DNA from: Flavobacterium nitrogenifigens
GTDB lineage: Bacteria > Bacteroidota > Bacteroidia > Flavobacteriales > Flavobacteriaceae
DNA length: 64,000 nucleotides
Direction of reading: 5' to 3'
Assembly (NCBI RefSeq): GCF_003254565.1
Contig: NZ_QJRI01000181.1
Span: 1 to 64,000 of the forward strand
The position numbers were made by a program, and so were the translations under genes. A model generated the notes under the pieces. It did not search any database. It saw only the letters and a program-made list of their open reading frames with translations, and had not been told where the DNA came from. Each line of letters begins with the position of its first letter. The stretch's first letter is position 1. Below, one piece after another: positions 27,987 through 36,872 of the stretch.

Positions 27987-28045
27987 ACCGTAAATCCATT
28001 TAATGCAGAAATTTGTCAAATAAAAATTCATTAAAAAACAACAAT

Positions 28046-29467
28046 ATGAAAACAATAGACAAAATTTACATTAATGGAGAATTTGTTACTCCTAAGGGAA
28101 CAGAATACTTCAATCTTATCAGCCCTACAACAAATGAAAAATTAGGAAAAGTCCGTTTAGGAAACACAGAAGACACTCAAAACGCAATTGAAGCAGCCAA
28201 AAATGCTTTCAAAACTTTTTCAAAAACCACAGCCTCAGAAAGAATCCAACACCTTAAAAACATCAAATCTTCTATTGAAAAAAGAAAAACCGATTTTGTA
28301 AACATAATGGTCGAAGAATACGGAGGAACATTTCAATTTGCATCAGTAAGTTATGAATACATGCTAAAAGGATTCGATTCAGCAATTAATCTACTAAACA
28401 GCTACGATTTTATCAAAACAATGGGACAATCTGAAGTTCAAATGACTCCAATCGGCGTTGTTGGAATAATAATCCCATGGAATTCCAGCAACGGATTTAT
28501 TTCTAGCAAACTAGCAACAGCAATTGTTGCGGGATGCACAACCGTTATAAAACCTAGCGAAATGAGCGCGCAACAAACACAATTAATGATAAAATGCTTA
28601 CATGATGCGCAACTCCCAAAAGGAATAGTAAACATCGTAAATGGATTAGGAGAAGTTGTCGGCGCAGAAATAAGCAGAAATCCAGATATCGCCAAAATAT
28701 CTTTTACAGGATCTACAAACGTCGGAAAAATAATTGCAAAAGAAGCTGTCAACACTATGAAAAGAGTCACGCTTGAACTTGGCGGAAAATCTCCAAACAT
28801 TATTCTAGACGACGCTGACCTCTCAAAAGCCATTCCGCTTGCACTTGGAGCAGCATTTATGAATAACGGACAAGCCTGTATTGCCGGAACTAGATTATTA
28901 ATTCCAGAAGACAGATTAGACGAGGTAAAACTTCTTATAAAAGAAACAGCCTCAAACTTTATTGTTGGAGATCCTAAAAATCCAAATACCGCAGTTGGGC
29001 CAATGGTTAGCGAAAAACAATACAATCGTGTTCAAGATTATATTCAGATCGGAATCAATGAAGGCGCAGAAATACTGATAGGCGGATTAGGAAAACCAGA
29101 AGGATTAGAAAACGGAAATTTCGTTAAACCAACAATCTTTACAAACGTAAACAATCAAATGCGCATTGCAAAAGAAGAAATATTTGGCCCTGTTCTATCT
29201 ATTATCACTTATAAAACAGAAGAAGAAGCAATTGAAATCGCCAATGACACTACTTACGGATTACAAGCATACGTGAGTTCATCAGATTCAAAAAGAGCCT
29301 ATAATGTCGCTTCGCAAATTAATGCTGGTCGTGTACAAGTTAATGGAATCAGCCATGATCCGATGGCTCCTTTTGGCGGATTTAAACAATCTGGAATCGG
29401 ACGCGAGTTCGGAACAATTGGCCTAGAAGCATACTTAGAGCCAAGAGCATTGATTCAGCCAAAATAA
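28046..29467 (+). CDS. NAD(P)-dependent aldehyde dehydrogenase
   Basis: 473 residues from ATG 28046; an upstream TTG at 28013 is not needed. It belongs to the classical ALDH superfamily: IIPWN, coenzyme-fold block SFTGSTNVGK, catalytic Glu in LELGGKSPN, catalytic Cys in NNGQACIAGTR, and EEIFGPVLS. It oxidises an aldehyde to the acid; the substrate is not readable from sequence. Followed by a terminator, then an AraC regulator on the same strand, suggesting regulated expression for a particular aldehyde or catabolic intermediate. Confidence 0.93.
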   Translation: MKTIDKIYINGEFVTPKGTEYFNLISPTTNEKLGKVRLGNTEDTQNAIEAAKNAFKTFSKTTASERIQHLKNIKSSIEKRKTDFVNIMVEEYGGTFQFASVSYEYMLKGFDSAINLLNSYDFIKTMGQSEVQMTPIGVVGIIIPWNSSNGFISSKLATAIVAGCTTVIKPSEMSAQQTQLMIKCLHDAQLPKGIVNIVNGLGEVVGAEISRNPDIAKISFTGSTNVGKIIAKEAVNTMKRVTLELGGKSPNIILDDADLSKAIPLALGAAFMNNGQACIAGTRLLIPEDRLDEVKLLIKETASNFIVGDPKNPNTAVGPMVSEKQYNRVQDYIQIGINEGAEILIGGLGKPEGLENGNFVKPTIFTNVNNQMRIAKEEIFGPVLSIITYKTEEEAIEIANDTTYGLQAYVSSSDSKRAYNVASQINAGRVQVNGISHDPMAPFGGFKQSGIGREFGTIGLEAYLEPRALIQPK

Positions 29468-29476
29468 TCAACATCA

Positions 29477-29515
29477 ATCTGGAAATCTTTACGCATAAAG
29501 ATTTCCAGATCTTTT
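29477..29515 (+). terminator. Hairpin terminator between aldehyde dehydrogenase and araC-type gene
   Basis: Perfect 14-bp stem (ATCTGGAAATCTTT at 29477-29490 with its complement at 29497-29510), 6-nt loop, then CTTTTAG. The T-run is weak, so it may be partial. Confidence 0.75.
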
Positions 29516-29529
29516 AGTATTTTTACAAT

Positions 29530-30336
29530 ATGAGCATAAAACCAAATACAAAACCCAAAATCCTCTACTCGTGCTATTACTCACGCAGTCGAGAAGGCGA
29601 GCATTTTATTCCGGAACATGTTTTCAGCTATCAAATTTCTGGCGAAATGATTGCCTCAGACAGCAAAAACACTTTTCACTCAAAGGCAGGAGATTTTCGT
29701 TTTAGCAGAAGAAATCATTTGGCAAAGTTCACTAAGATTCCACCAGAGGGAGGAGAATTCAAAACCATTTCTCTTTTTTTGGATCAGGAAATTTTAAGAG
29801 AAATCAGCAAGGAGTACAATTTGAAAGCCGATAAAAAAGCCGATACAGATGCCATGTTTTCATTGGCTCCCAACCCACTCTACAAATCTTTCATGGAATC
29901 GCTACTATCTTATCTTGAAGTTGAAGAAGAGAATAACGAAACTTTGTTCAATTTAAAAATCAAAGAAGCTATTCATCTTTTATTAAAAGTAAATCCAGAA
30001 TTAAAAGAAATATTATTTGATTTTAACGAGCCAGGAAAAATTGACTTAGAAGCATTTATGAACAAAAACTTCCATTTCAATGTTCAAATGCAACGATTCG
30101 CTTATTTAACAGGGAGAAGTCTCGCCACATTTAAAAGAGATTTTCAAAAAGTTTTTCAGCAAACACCCGGAAAATGGCTTTTAAACAAAAGACTTCAAGA
30201 AGCATATTATTTAATCAGCCAAGGAAATCCGCCATCAGAAGTATATATCAGCGTTGGCTTTGAAGATCTTTCGCATTTTTCCTTTTCATTTAAAAAGAAA
30301 TTCGGAATCGTTCCTTCTTCTTTAAATCATAAATAA
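29530..30336 (+). CDS. AraC-family transcriptional regulator
   Basis: 268 residues. The N-terminal half is a cupin-like sensing domain (HVFSYQISGEM..HSKAGDFRFSRRNHLAKF). The C-terminal half (about 165-268) has the two helix-turn-helix units (AYLTGRSLATFKRDFQKVF and VYISVGFEDLSHFSFSFKKKFG). It probably controls the adjacent aldehyde dehydrogenase, whose upstream region has a direct repeat. Ligand unknown. Confidence 0.92.
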   Translation: MSIKPNTKPKILYSCYYSRSREGEHFIPEHVFSYQISGEMIASDSKNTFHSKAGDFRFSRRNHLAKFTKIPPEGGEFKTISLFLDQEILREISKEYNLKADKKADTDAMFSLAPNPLYKSFMESLLSYLEVEEENNETLFNLKIKEAIHLLLKVNPELKEILFDFNEPGKIDLEAFMNKNFHFNVQMQRFAYLTGRSLATFKRDFQKVFQQTPGKWLLNKRLQEAYYLISQGNPPSEVYISVGFEDLSHFSFSFKKKFGIVPSSLNHK

Positions 30337-30337
30337 G

Positions 30338-30405
30338 CTTTCGCAATAAGCCTCCTCAAAAATACGTCTTTCGCAATAAGTTTCCCGTGGTTGAAACCAC
30401 GGGCT
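30338..30405. repeat. Intergenic repeat cluster with palindrome
   Basis: CTTTCGCAATAAG occurs at 30338-30350 and 30368-30380 (30-bp period), followed by a hairpin with arms CCCGTGGTT/AACCACGGG at 30384-30403. It looks like a dispersed intergenic REP-type element; only one copy is in this window. The 30406-30520 stretch continues with CTTTGC-rich words similar to those at 59464-59582. Confidence 0.55.
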
Positions 30406-30520
30406 ATATTTAAAACAAGACACATAAAGCTTTGAGAACTTTGCCTTCATCATAAAATACCTTTGCACACTTTGCACATACCTTTGTGTGCTTTGCGCTA
30501 AAAAACCTAAATTTAAAGCA

Positions 30521-30553
30521 TAAAAAAAAGCCTCTCATTTCTGAGAGGCTTTT
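30521..30553 (-). terminator. Terminator of tRNA-Gln copy 1
   Basis: 12-bp stem with GAAA loop on the minus strand followed by a T-run. Same shape as the one at 30701-30733, with one compensatory base-pair change. Confidence 0.92.
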
Positions 30554-30556
30554 CTG

Positions 30557-30627
30557 TTGGTCTACTAGGACTCGAACCTAGAAAGACGGCACCAAAAACC
30601 GTAGTGTTACCATTACACCATAGACCA
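30557..30627 (-). tRNA. tRNA-Gln (anticodon UUG), copy 1
   Basis: 71 nt cloverleaf on the minus strand: 7-bp acceptor (TGGTCTA/TAGACCA), D arm GTG..CAC, anticodon arm ACGGT-TTTTGGT-GCCGT with UUG at 34-36, T arm CTAGG-TTCGAGT-CCTAG, discriminator A; CCA not encoded. It lies within a 180-bp tandem duplication. Confidence 0.96.
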
Positions 30628-30647
30628 GCAGTGCGGTTAAGCGGGTG

Positions 30648-30678
30648 CAAAATTAAAACTTTATTTAATTTATGCAAA
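30648..30678 (-). promoter_or_regulatory. Promoter of tRNA-Gln copy 1
   Basis: Minus strand TTTG (30678-30675), 19 bp, TAATTTTG (30655-30648): full consensus, about 14 nt before the mature tRNA 5' end after start-site offset. Confidence 0.8.
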
Positions 30679-30700
30679 TTTTAAAGCAAACTTTTTTAAA

Positions 30701-30733
30701 TAAAAAAAAGTCTCTCATTTCTGAGAGACTTTT
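30701..30733 (-). terminator. Terminator of tRNA-Gln copy 2
   Basis: Same hairpin as copy 1 with C-G changed to T-A (positions 30711 and 30728), so pairing is kept; T-run on the minus strand. Confidence 0.92.
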
Positions 30734-30736
30734 CTG

Positions 30737-30807
30737 TTGGTCTACTAGGACTCGAACCTAGAAAGACGGCACCAAAAACCGTAGTGTTACCATTACACCA
30801 TAGACCA
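30737..30807 (-). tRNA. tRNA-Gln (anticodon UUG), copy 2
   Basis: Identical 71-nt gene, exactly 180 bp from copy 1, with its own promoter and terminator. Confidence 0.96.
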
Positions 30808-30827
30808 GCAGTGCTGTAAAGCGAGTG

Positions 30828-30858
30828 CAAATTTAAGTCTTTATTTAGTTTGTGCAAA
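30828..30858 (-). promoter_or_regulatory. Promoter of tRNA-Gln copy 2
   Basis: Minus strand TTTG (30858-30855), 19 bp, TAAATTTG (30835-30828): the same architecture and spacing as copy 1. Confidence 0.8.
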
Positions 30859-30957
30859 CTTTTTGGCCAAAAAAAATCATTTTTTTTGATTTTTTTCACA
30901 TTCAAATCCGCTTCAACTTCAAAAACTCCTCATAGACAATACATTACTTTTCACTTA

Positions 30958-30965
30958 TAGTTTTG
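30958..30965 (+). promoter_or_regulatory. Possible -7 box for the DUF2723 gene
   Basis: TAGTTTTG matches TAnnTTTG; no clear -33 element. It would give a leader of about 80 nt. Confidence 0.4.
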
Positions 30966-31053
30966 TAGAATTTTTTGTTAATGCTCGTTTCTTTAAGTAA
31001 AAAAACATTTTCTTTGTAGGATAGAAAAACATTCAAATTTTTAACACCTAAAT

Positions 31054-34000
31054 ATGGCACAATTCAATTTCAATAAATGGAATACAATTATTGGTTGGTT
31101 TGCATTTGCAATCGCTTTAATAACTTATACATTAACAGTAGAACCTACAATGAGCTTTTGGGATTGCGGAGAATATATTGCTACCGCAGCCAAACTTGAA
31201 GTAGGTCACCCACCAGGAGCTCCACTTTTCCAGATGATGGGTGCGTTTTTTGCCATGTTTGCAATAGATGCGCAGCATGTGGCTCTAATGGTCAACATGA
31301 TGTCTGTTTTTTCTAGCGCATTTACCATATTATTTATGTTCTGGTCATCGTCTATGATTTTGAAAAAGATCGTAGGTCGTTTTGCTGAAATTGATCAAAA
31401 CAATTCGATTGTTATTTTAGGAAGTTCTTTTGTAGGCGCCTTAGCTTATACATTTTCTGATAGCTTTTGGTTTAATGCAGTAGAAGCCGAAGTTTATGCA
31501 ATGGCTTCTCTATTAATTGCTCTGCTTTTCTGGCTTGGTTTACGTTGGGAGCAAGACATGGATAAGCCAAAAGGAAACAAATGGCTTTTAATCATTTCAT
31601 TGGTTATTGGTCTTTCGTTTGGAGTTCACTTCATGGCTCTTTTGACTATTCCTTCTATTGGATTCTTATACTATTTCAAACACTACGAAAAAGTTACTAT
31701 CAAAAACTTTCTAATTGCTAACGTAGTTGTTATTGGAATTTTGTTATTCATTTTCAAGTTATTGCTTCCATTAACTATGGCTTTTTTCGGAAAAACCGAG
31801 ATTTTCATGGTAAACAGTATGGGACTTCCATTTAACTCAGGAACTATCTTTGTAGCATTATTATTTGTTGCCTTTTTCTATTTCGGATTAAAATACACTA
31901 GACAAAAAGGCTTAATATTCTACAACACTATTATATTGTGTATCTTATTCATTCTGATTGGTTTCTCAACTTGGTTAATGCTTCCTGTTCGTGCAAATGC
32001 TAATACAGTTATTAACGAAAACAAACCATCAGATGCTACTGAGGTTTTGGCTTACTATAATCGTGAGCAATATGGTGTAAATCCTTTATTTTATGGACCT
32101 CAATACACTGAACTTTTTGCTGGTCTTGATGCTAAAACGCCTTATTTAGACAAAAAACCAAACTACGAAAGAGATTATAAAACAGGTAAATACATTATTA
32201 CCAACAATTATAAAAATGCAGAACAAAATTCTGACGACAATCAGAAAGCAATTCTGCCAAGAATGTGGAGCACAGAAACGGGTCACATTCAAAACTATAT
32301 CAACTTTACAAATCCTCCAAAGTTCCGAATCAATCCTAATTATAATTATGATGAAGATTTAGCAAAATACGGAATCGATGCGAGCCAATTGAGCGAAGAC
32401 GAATACAATAAAGCTACAGCTCAATTGCGTAACGAAGTTGAAAAAACAGTTTCTGAGTTTAGAAAAGCTTATGCTCAAAAACAAATTGATAACGAAGGTT
32501 ACGTAAAATTCTTAAGAAGCTACGGCGAATATTTACTTATCGAAAAACCAACGACAGCAGACAACTTCAGTTTCATGTTTGAATATCAATTTGGATACAT
32601 GTACTGGAGATATTTGATGTGGAATTTTGTCGGGCGCCAAAATGATCAGCAAGGTAAATACGATAATTTGGACGGAAACTGGATCAGTGGCATCAAAGCT
32701 TTAGATTCTGTTCATTTAGGTTCTCAAGACAATTTGCCAACAGATGTTTTAAACAACAAAGGCCGTAATGCTTATTATTTCCTTCCTTTTATTTTAGGAT
32801 TAATTGGTATTATGTACCACGCAAACAAAGATTTAAAGAGCTTCTATGTTCTTTTGGCTTTATTTTTATTTACAGGAATTGCACTAAAAATATATTTAAA
32901 TGAAAGACCTTTTGAACCTCGTGAAAGAGATTATGCTCTTGTAGGTTCCTTCTATGTCTTTGCCATTTGGATCGGATTTGGTGTTTACTCTCTCTATGAA
33001 AGTTTATATAAATACTTGGCTCCAAAAATTGCCGGACCAGTAATTATTGCCGGAAGTTTATTGGCAGCTCCTGTTTTAATGGCTGCTCAAAACTGGGATG
33101 ATCATGATAGATCTGGAAAATACACTGCTGTTGCAATGGCAAAAGCTTACTTAAGTTCTTGTGATAAAGATGCAATCTTATTTACCATTGGAGATAATGA
33201 CACCTTCCCTCTTTGGTATGCACAAGAAATTGAGCATTTTAGAACCGATGTGAAGATTGTAAATACAAGTCTATTTATGACAGATTGGTATATCGATCAG
33301 ATGAAAGCGAAATCTTATGAATCAAATCCGTTGCCTATTTCTTTTGTACACAGCCAATATGTGGGAGATAATTTAGATTATACAGCTTACATCCAAAAAA
33401 TTGATACTCGTTGGAATATTAAAGATTTTATCGATTTCATCAAAAATCCTAAATCTACTGTTGGTTTACAAAACGGACAAACAATCCATTTCTATCCAAC
33501 AAATAAGATTAGAGTAAATGTGGATAAAAACACTATTATTCAAAATAAAGTAGTTAATCCTAAATATTACGACTCTATTGTTCCTTATTTAGACATTGAC
33601 ATCAAAGGAAGCGCATTATACAAAAACCGTTTAATGATGCTTGATATCTTAGCAAATAACAACTGGAAGAGACCAATTTACTTTAGTGGTGGTGCTTTTG
33701 ATGACGAAGATTATTTATGGCTAAAAGATTATCTGCAATTGGACGGAATGGTGTATAAATTAGTTCCAATAAAAAACACTCCTTCTAAAGATGGCGGGCC
33801 ATTAGATATGGGACAAATCGATGCAGATAAAATGTATGATATTGTAATGAAATGGGATTGGGGCAATAGCAATGGAAACATCTATCACGACCCTGAAACT
33901 AGAAGAAATAGTATTACGTACAGAACTAATCTTTCGAGATTAATGAACCAGCTTATTGCTGAAGGCAAAATTGACAAAGCTAAAAACGTAATCAATTTAG

Positions 34001-34332
34001 CGATGACTAAAATGCCTTTGGACAAATATGGCTACTATTCATTGGTTGAAGCTTTTGCTGATGGCTATTACAAAGTTGGAGAAAAAGCCAAAGCACAAGA
34101 TCTTTTAAACAAATTGGTTCAGAAATATAAGGAAAACTTAAACTATTACAGCACATTGACTCCTTCTGACCAAACTGATCTAGCTGTAGATATTATTACA
34201 GATATCGAGCGTTACAGAAGTTTACTTCATGTAATGGATGATAACAAAGACACTGCTTTTTACAACCAGCACAAAACTACATTTAATACTTATGTAAATG
34301 TTTTTGAGCGCTTTGGACGTGAAAAAGAGTAA
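31054..34332 (+). CDS. DUF2723 (TMEM260-like) membrane glycosyltransferase
   Basis: 1,092 residues. The N-terminal half has about 10 or more membrane helices with the family block SFWDCGEYIATAAKLEVGHPPGAP near residue 35, which holds the acidic residue typical of GT-C enzymes. Then comes a long soluble insert, more helices, and a C-terminal soluble region after about 640 (DKDAILFTIGDNDTFPLWYAQ) ending in TPR-like helices. Eukaryotic TMEM260 relatives are protein O-mannosyltransferases, so a role in protein O-glycosylation or surface glycan assembly is a reasonable inference. It ends in a strong terminator. Confidence 0.88.
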   Translation: MAQFNFNKWNTIIGWFAFAIALITYTLTVEPTMSFWDCGEYIATAAKLEVGHPPGAPLFQMMGAFFAMFAIDAQHVALMVNMMSVFSSAFTILFMFWSSSMILKKIVGRFAEIDQNNSIVILGSSFVGALAYTFSDSFWFNAVEAEVYAMASLLIALLFWLGLRWEQDMDKPKGNKWLLIISLVIGLSFGVHFMALLTIPSIGFLYYFKHYEKVTIKNFLIANVVVIGILLFIFKLLLPLTMAFFGKTEIFMVNSMGLPFNSGTIFVALLFVAFFYFGLKYTRQKGLIFYNTIILCILFILIGFSTWLMLPVRANANTVINENKPSDATEVLAYYNREQYGVNPLFYGPQYTELFAGLDAKTPYLDKKPNYERDYKTGKYIITNNYKNAEQNSDDNQKAILPRMWSTETGHIQNYINFTNPPKFRINPNYNYDEDLAKYGIDASQLSEDEYNKATAQLRNEVEKTVSEFRKAYAQKQIDNEGYVKFLRSYGEYLLIEKPTTADNFSFMFEYQFGYMYWRYLMWNFVGRQNDQQGKYDNLDGNWISGIKALDSVHLGSQDNLPTDVLNNKGRNAYYFLPFILGLIGIMYHANKDLKSFYVLLALFLFTGIALKIYLNERPFEPRERDYALVGSFYVFAIWIGFGVYSLYESLYKYLAPKIAGPVIIAGSLLAAPVLMAAQNWDDHDRSGKYTAVAMAKAYLSSCDKDAILFTIGDNDTFPLWYAQEIEHFRTDVKIVNTSLFMTDWYIDQMKAKSYESNPLPISFVHSQYVGDNLDYTAYIQKIDTRWNIKDFIDFIKNPKSTVGLQNGQTIHFYPTNKIRVNVDKNTIIQNKVVNPKYYDSIVPYLDIDIKGSALYKNRLMMLDILANNNWKRPIYFSGGAFDDEDYLWLKDYLQLDGMVYKLVPIKNTPSKDGGPLDMGQIDADKMYDIVMKWDWGNSNGNIYHDPETRRNSITYRTNLSRLMNQLIAEGKIDKAKNVINLAMTKMPLDKYGYYSLVEAFADGYYKVGEKAKAQDLLNKLVQKYKENLNYYSTLTPSDQTDLAVDIITDIERYRSLLHVMDDNKDTAFYNQHKTTFNTYVNVFERFGREKE

Positions 34333-34360
34333 ATAATATACGAAAATCTTACTTATTAAA

Positions 34361-34400
34361 AAAATGCAGCGCTGTTTGATAAATAGCGCTGCATTTTTTA
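34361..34400 (+). terminator. Terminator after the DUF2723 gene
   Basis: Stem AAAATGCAGCGCT with its complement, loop partly paired, T-run. At least 13 bp. Confidence 0.93.
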
Positions 34401-34432
34401 ATTTTATACATGTAATACAATTTTAATTCAAA

Positions 34433-35074
34433 ATGAGCTTCTATTGGGTAAAAACTAACGCATTTATTAAAAAGGTGTTTTCTAAATATTGCTGGGACAT
34501 TCCTAACAACGAAAAGAAAATATACCTCACTTTTGATGACGGCCCTACCCCAGAAATTACAGACTGGGTTTTATCCGAATTAAAAAAATTTGATGCAAAA
34601 GCTACTTTTTTCTGCATCGGAAAAAACATTAAAGCGAATCTGGCTTTATTTGAAAAGCTAATTACCGACGGACATTCAATTGGCAATCACACTATGAATC
34701 ATGTGAATGGGTGGAAAATCCATACGAATGATTATATTGAAAATGTAAAAAACTGCGCTGCTGTTTTAGATGAGCAAGAGAAAGCTCCTCATCGTCTATT
34801 GTTCCGCCCTCCTTATGGAAAAATCAAAAAAGCACAGTCTAAAATCCTTAGAAGTTTAGGATATAAAATAGTAATGTGGGATGTTTTGAGTGCCGATTTC
34901 GATCAAAGCATTACTCCAGAAAAATGTCTCGAAAATGTAACCAAAAATGTAAAATCTGGTAGCGTAATTGTTTTTCATGACAGTATTAAAGCTTCTCCAA
35001 ATTTAAGATTTGCTTTGCCTCGAACACTGCATTTTTTAAAAGAAAATGGATATAAATTTGATATTATTCACTAA
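34433..35074 (+). CDS. Polysaccharide deacetylase family protein (NodB fold)
   Basis: 213 residues with all five NodB motifs: TFDDGP (catalytic Asp and metal Asp, near 34), HTMNH (metal histidines), RPPYG, DVLSADFD and VIVFHDS. A metal-dependent deacetylase of N-acetylated sugars such as peptidoglycan or chitin-like oligosaccharides. There is no clear signal peptide (MSFYWVKTNAFIKKVF), so export is uncertain. Convergent with the thioredoxin-like gene. Confidence 0.92.
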   Translation: MSFYWVKTNAFIKKVFSKYCWDIPNNEKKIYLTFDDGPTPEITDWVLSELKKFDAKATFFCIGKNIKANLALFEKLITDGHSIGNHTMNHVNGWKIHTNDYIENVKNCAAVLDEQEKAPHRLLFRPPYGKIKKAQSKILRSLGYKIVMWDVLSADFDQSITPEKCLENVTKNVKSGSVIVFHDSIKASPNLRFALPRTLHFLKENGYKFDIIH

Positions 35075-35098
35075 ATAACATCAATAAAGAGAAGTTAT

Positions 35099-35401
35099 TT
35101 AGACGTTAAATTGTTCCTGAACAATTCCGATTATAGTATTGGCATCAAGCTCTCCAGATTGCCTCCAGATCATTTGTCCTTCTTTGTAAATCATTAAAGT
35201 TGGAAGCCCTTTAATACGAAGTGCTTCTGCTAGTTCCTGATTTTTATCTACATCAATTTTGATTACTTTGGCTTTATCGCCAAGCGCAGCAGCTACGTCC
35301 TTAATAACAGGATGCATAGAAACTGAAGATTCATTCCAATCTGTGTAAAAATCAATTAACACTGGAACTTGGGCATTTATTAGTTCTCCAAATTTTGACA
35401 T
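35099..35401 (-). CDS. Thioredoxin-fold protein lacking active-site cysteines
   Basis: 100 residues covering a complete thioredoxin fold: VLIDFYTDW, then the redox loop, VIKIDVDKN, cis-proline block IKGLPTLMIYKEG and the terminal helix. The usual WCGPC is WNESS here (Asn23 and Ser26 replace both cysteines), and there is no cysteine elsewhere. It cannot be a thiol oxidoreductase; a binding or chaperone role is more likely (inference). Start ATG 35401. Confidence 0.9.
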   Translation of the reverse strand: MSKFGELINAQVPVLIDFYTDWNESSVSMHPVIKDVAAALGDKAKVIKIDVDKNQELAEALRIKGLPTLMIYKEGQMIWRQSGELDANTIIGIVQEQFNV

Positions 35402-35474
35402 AAAACCAAAAAATTAAGTTTTTTAAATCTCTTAAAAGAAATAAATATTATACAAATGTAGCATTTTTAACGAA

Positions 35475-36710
35475 TTAACCGACATTACGGCCTTTTTTTA
35501 GTTCAATTACTGTTATTTCAGGCATAATTCCTACTCGTCCAGGATACGCATGAAAACCAAATCCGCGGTTAACATAAACGTATCTTCCGATGTTTTCGTA
35601 CAATCCTGCCCATTGTTTATAAATGTATTGTGCCAAACTCCATTTAAAATACCCTGGAATCTCAATTCCAAATTGCATACCATGCGTGTGGCCTGCAAAA
35701 GTCAAATGAAAGTTCTTTGGGTGGTCTTTAATTTCGGCATCCCAATGGCTCGGATCATGGCTCATTAAAACTTTAAAATCGTCTTGATGAACATCTTTTG
35801 AAGCTTTATTTAAATCGCCTGCTTTCTTAAAATTCACTCCCCAGTTTTCTACACCAATCAAAGCAATTTTGTCATCGCCTTTCTGAATGTAAGTATGTTC
35901 GTTAAGCATTAATTTAAAACCAATTTGGCCATACAGGTTTTTAATTGCCTTAAAGTTTTCGTCTTTTTCTTTTTCAGAAGGCCAAGTTACATATTCGCCA
36001 TAATCATGATTTCCTAAAACGGCAAACTTCCCATATTTATACTCTTTAATACGGCTAAAGGTTTCGAGCCAAGGATGCATTTCTTTAGCATGGGTATTTA
36101 CAATATCCCCAGTAAACAAAATCAAGTCTGCTTCTTGTGCATTGATCAAATCAATAGCGTAATTTATTTTCTCTGGATTATCAAAACTTCCGCTATGAAC
36201 ATCAGAAATCTGCGTGATTTTAAACCCATCAAAAGCATCTGGAAGATCTGGAAAAAATATGGTTTGTTTGATTACCTTGAAATTATATTTCCCTTCAAAA
36301 ATTCCATAAATTATAGACAAAAAAGGAATCGCCGCCAAACCTAATGCAATCTGACTCACAAACTTTCTACGATCAGGCATCATTTCTTTTCTTGGAGCAT
36401 TGTAAACAAAATAGTTTAAAATACTGGCGCCTATTCTAAAAATATCCTCGCCAAACATGATTAGTGTAAGCAAAATTTTAGGCACATATACCGTCAGCAT
36501 CAATCCTGTCGTAAACATAAATTGTCTAGTTTGACCAACAGAGCGATCTACTTGCGAGAAAGAATAGATGATAAAGACTAAGACCAGTAAGCTTATAACT
36601 TGATAACTAATCAAAACCCAACGTGTTTTGATTAAAGTTCGAAAAGCCTGATATGAATAGAACTCAATAAATAATAAAAGAGCACATAGAATTATAAAAC
36701 GAAAAATCAT
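35475..36710 (-). CDS. Membrane-anchored metallophosphoesterase (YkuE-like)
   Basis: 411 residues. The first about 145 contain four or so hydrophobic segments with a cytoplasmic-looking basic linker (PDRRKF) before the last. The phosphoesterase domain follows with dimetal motifs ISDVHSG (near 171), FTGDIVN, LGNHDYGEY, MSHDP and AGHTHG. Relatives act on lipid-linked phosphates or UDP-diacylglucosamine; the substrate here is unknown. It follows the thioredoxin-like gene on the same strand, not obviously coupled. Confidence 0.9.
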   Translation of the reverse strand: MIFRFIILCALLLFIEFYSYQAFRTLIKTRWVLISYQVISLLVLVFIIYSFSQVDRSVGQTRQFMFTTGLMLTVYVPKILLTLIMFGEDIFRIGASILNYFVYNAPRKEMMPDRRKFVSQIALGLAAIPFLSIIYGIFEGKYNFKVIKQTIFFPDLPDAFDGFKITQISDVHSGSFDNPEKINYAIDLINAQEADLILFTGDIVNTHAKEMHPWLETFSRIKEYKYGKFAVLGNHDYGEYVTWPSEKEKDENFKAIKNLYGQIGFKLMLNEHTYIQKGDDKIALIGVENWGVNFKKAGDLNKASKDVHQDDFKVLMSHDPSHWDAEIKDHPKNFHLTFAGHTHGMQFGIEIPGYFKWSLAQYIYKQWAGLYENIGRYVYVNRGFGFHAYPGRVGIMPEITVIELKKGRNVG

Positions 36711-36790
36711 TTAATATATAGTTTTAAACAAAGTAACAAAGAATGAAAATTCTATTTCTTTTTATTATAAAAAATTTAACGCTGTAAAAT

Positions 36791-36823
36791 ATAAAAAAGC
36801 TGAAAGATGACTCTTCCAGCTTT
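36791..36823 (-). terminator. Terminator of the small Lys-rich peptide gene 1
   Basis: Stem AAAGCTG with CAGCTTT and an inner A-C mismatch, followed on the minus strand by TTTTTTAT. Similar in sequence to the terminator at 39258-39288. Confidence 0.75.
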
Positions 36824-36872
36824 AACCTACCAACCTTTAAAACTATTTAATCTTAAGACTTAAAATCTTATA

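Noticed and set aside
30338..30520. CRISPR array
   Set aside because: Only two spaced copies of a 13-bp word and a small palindrome; no regular repeat-spacer structure and no cas genes in the window.
30696..30905. 69-codon minus-strand frame
   Set aside because: It spans tRNA-Gln copy 2 and its terminator; not a protein gene.
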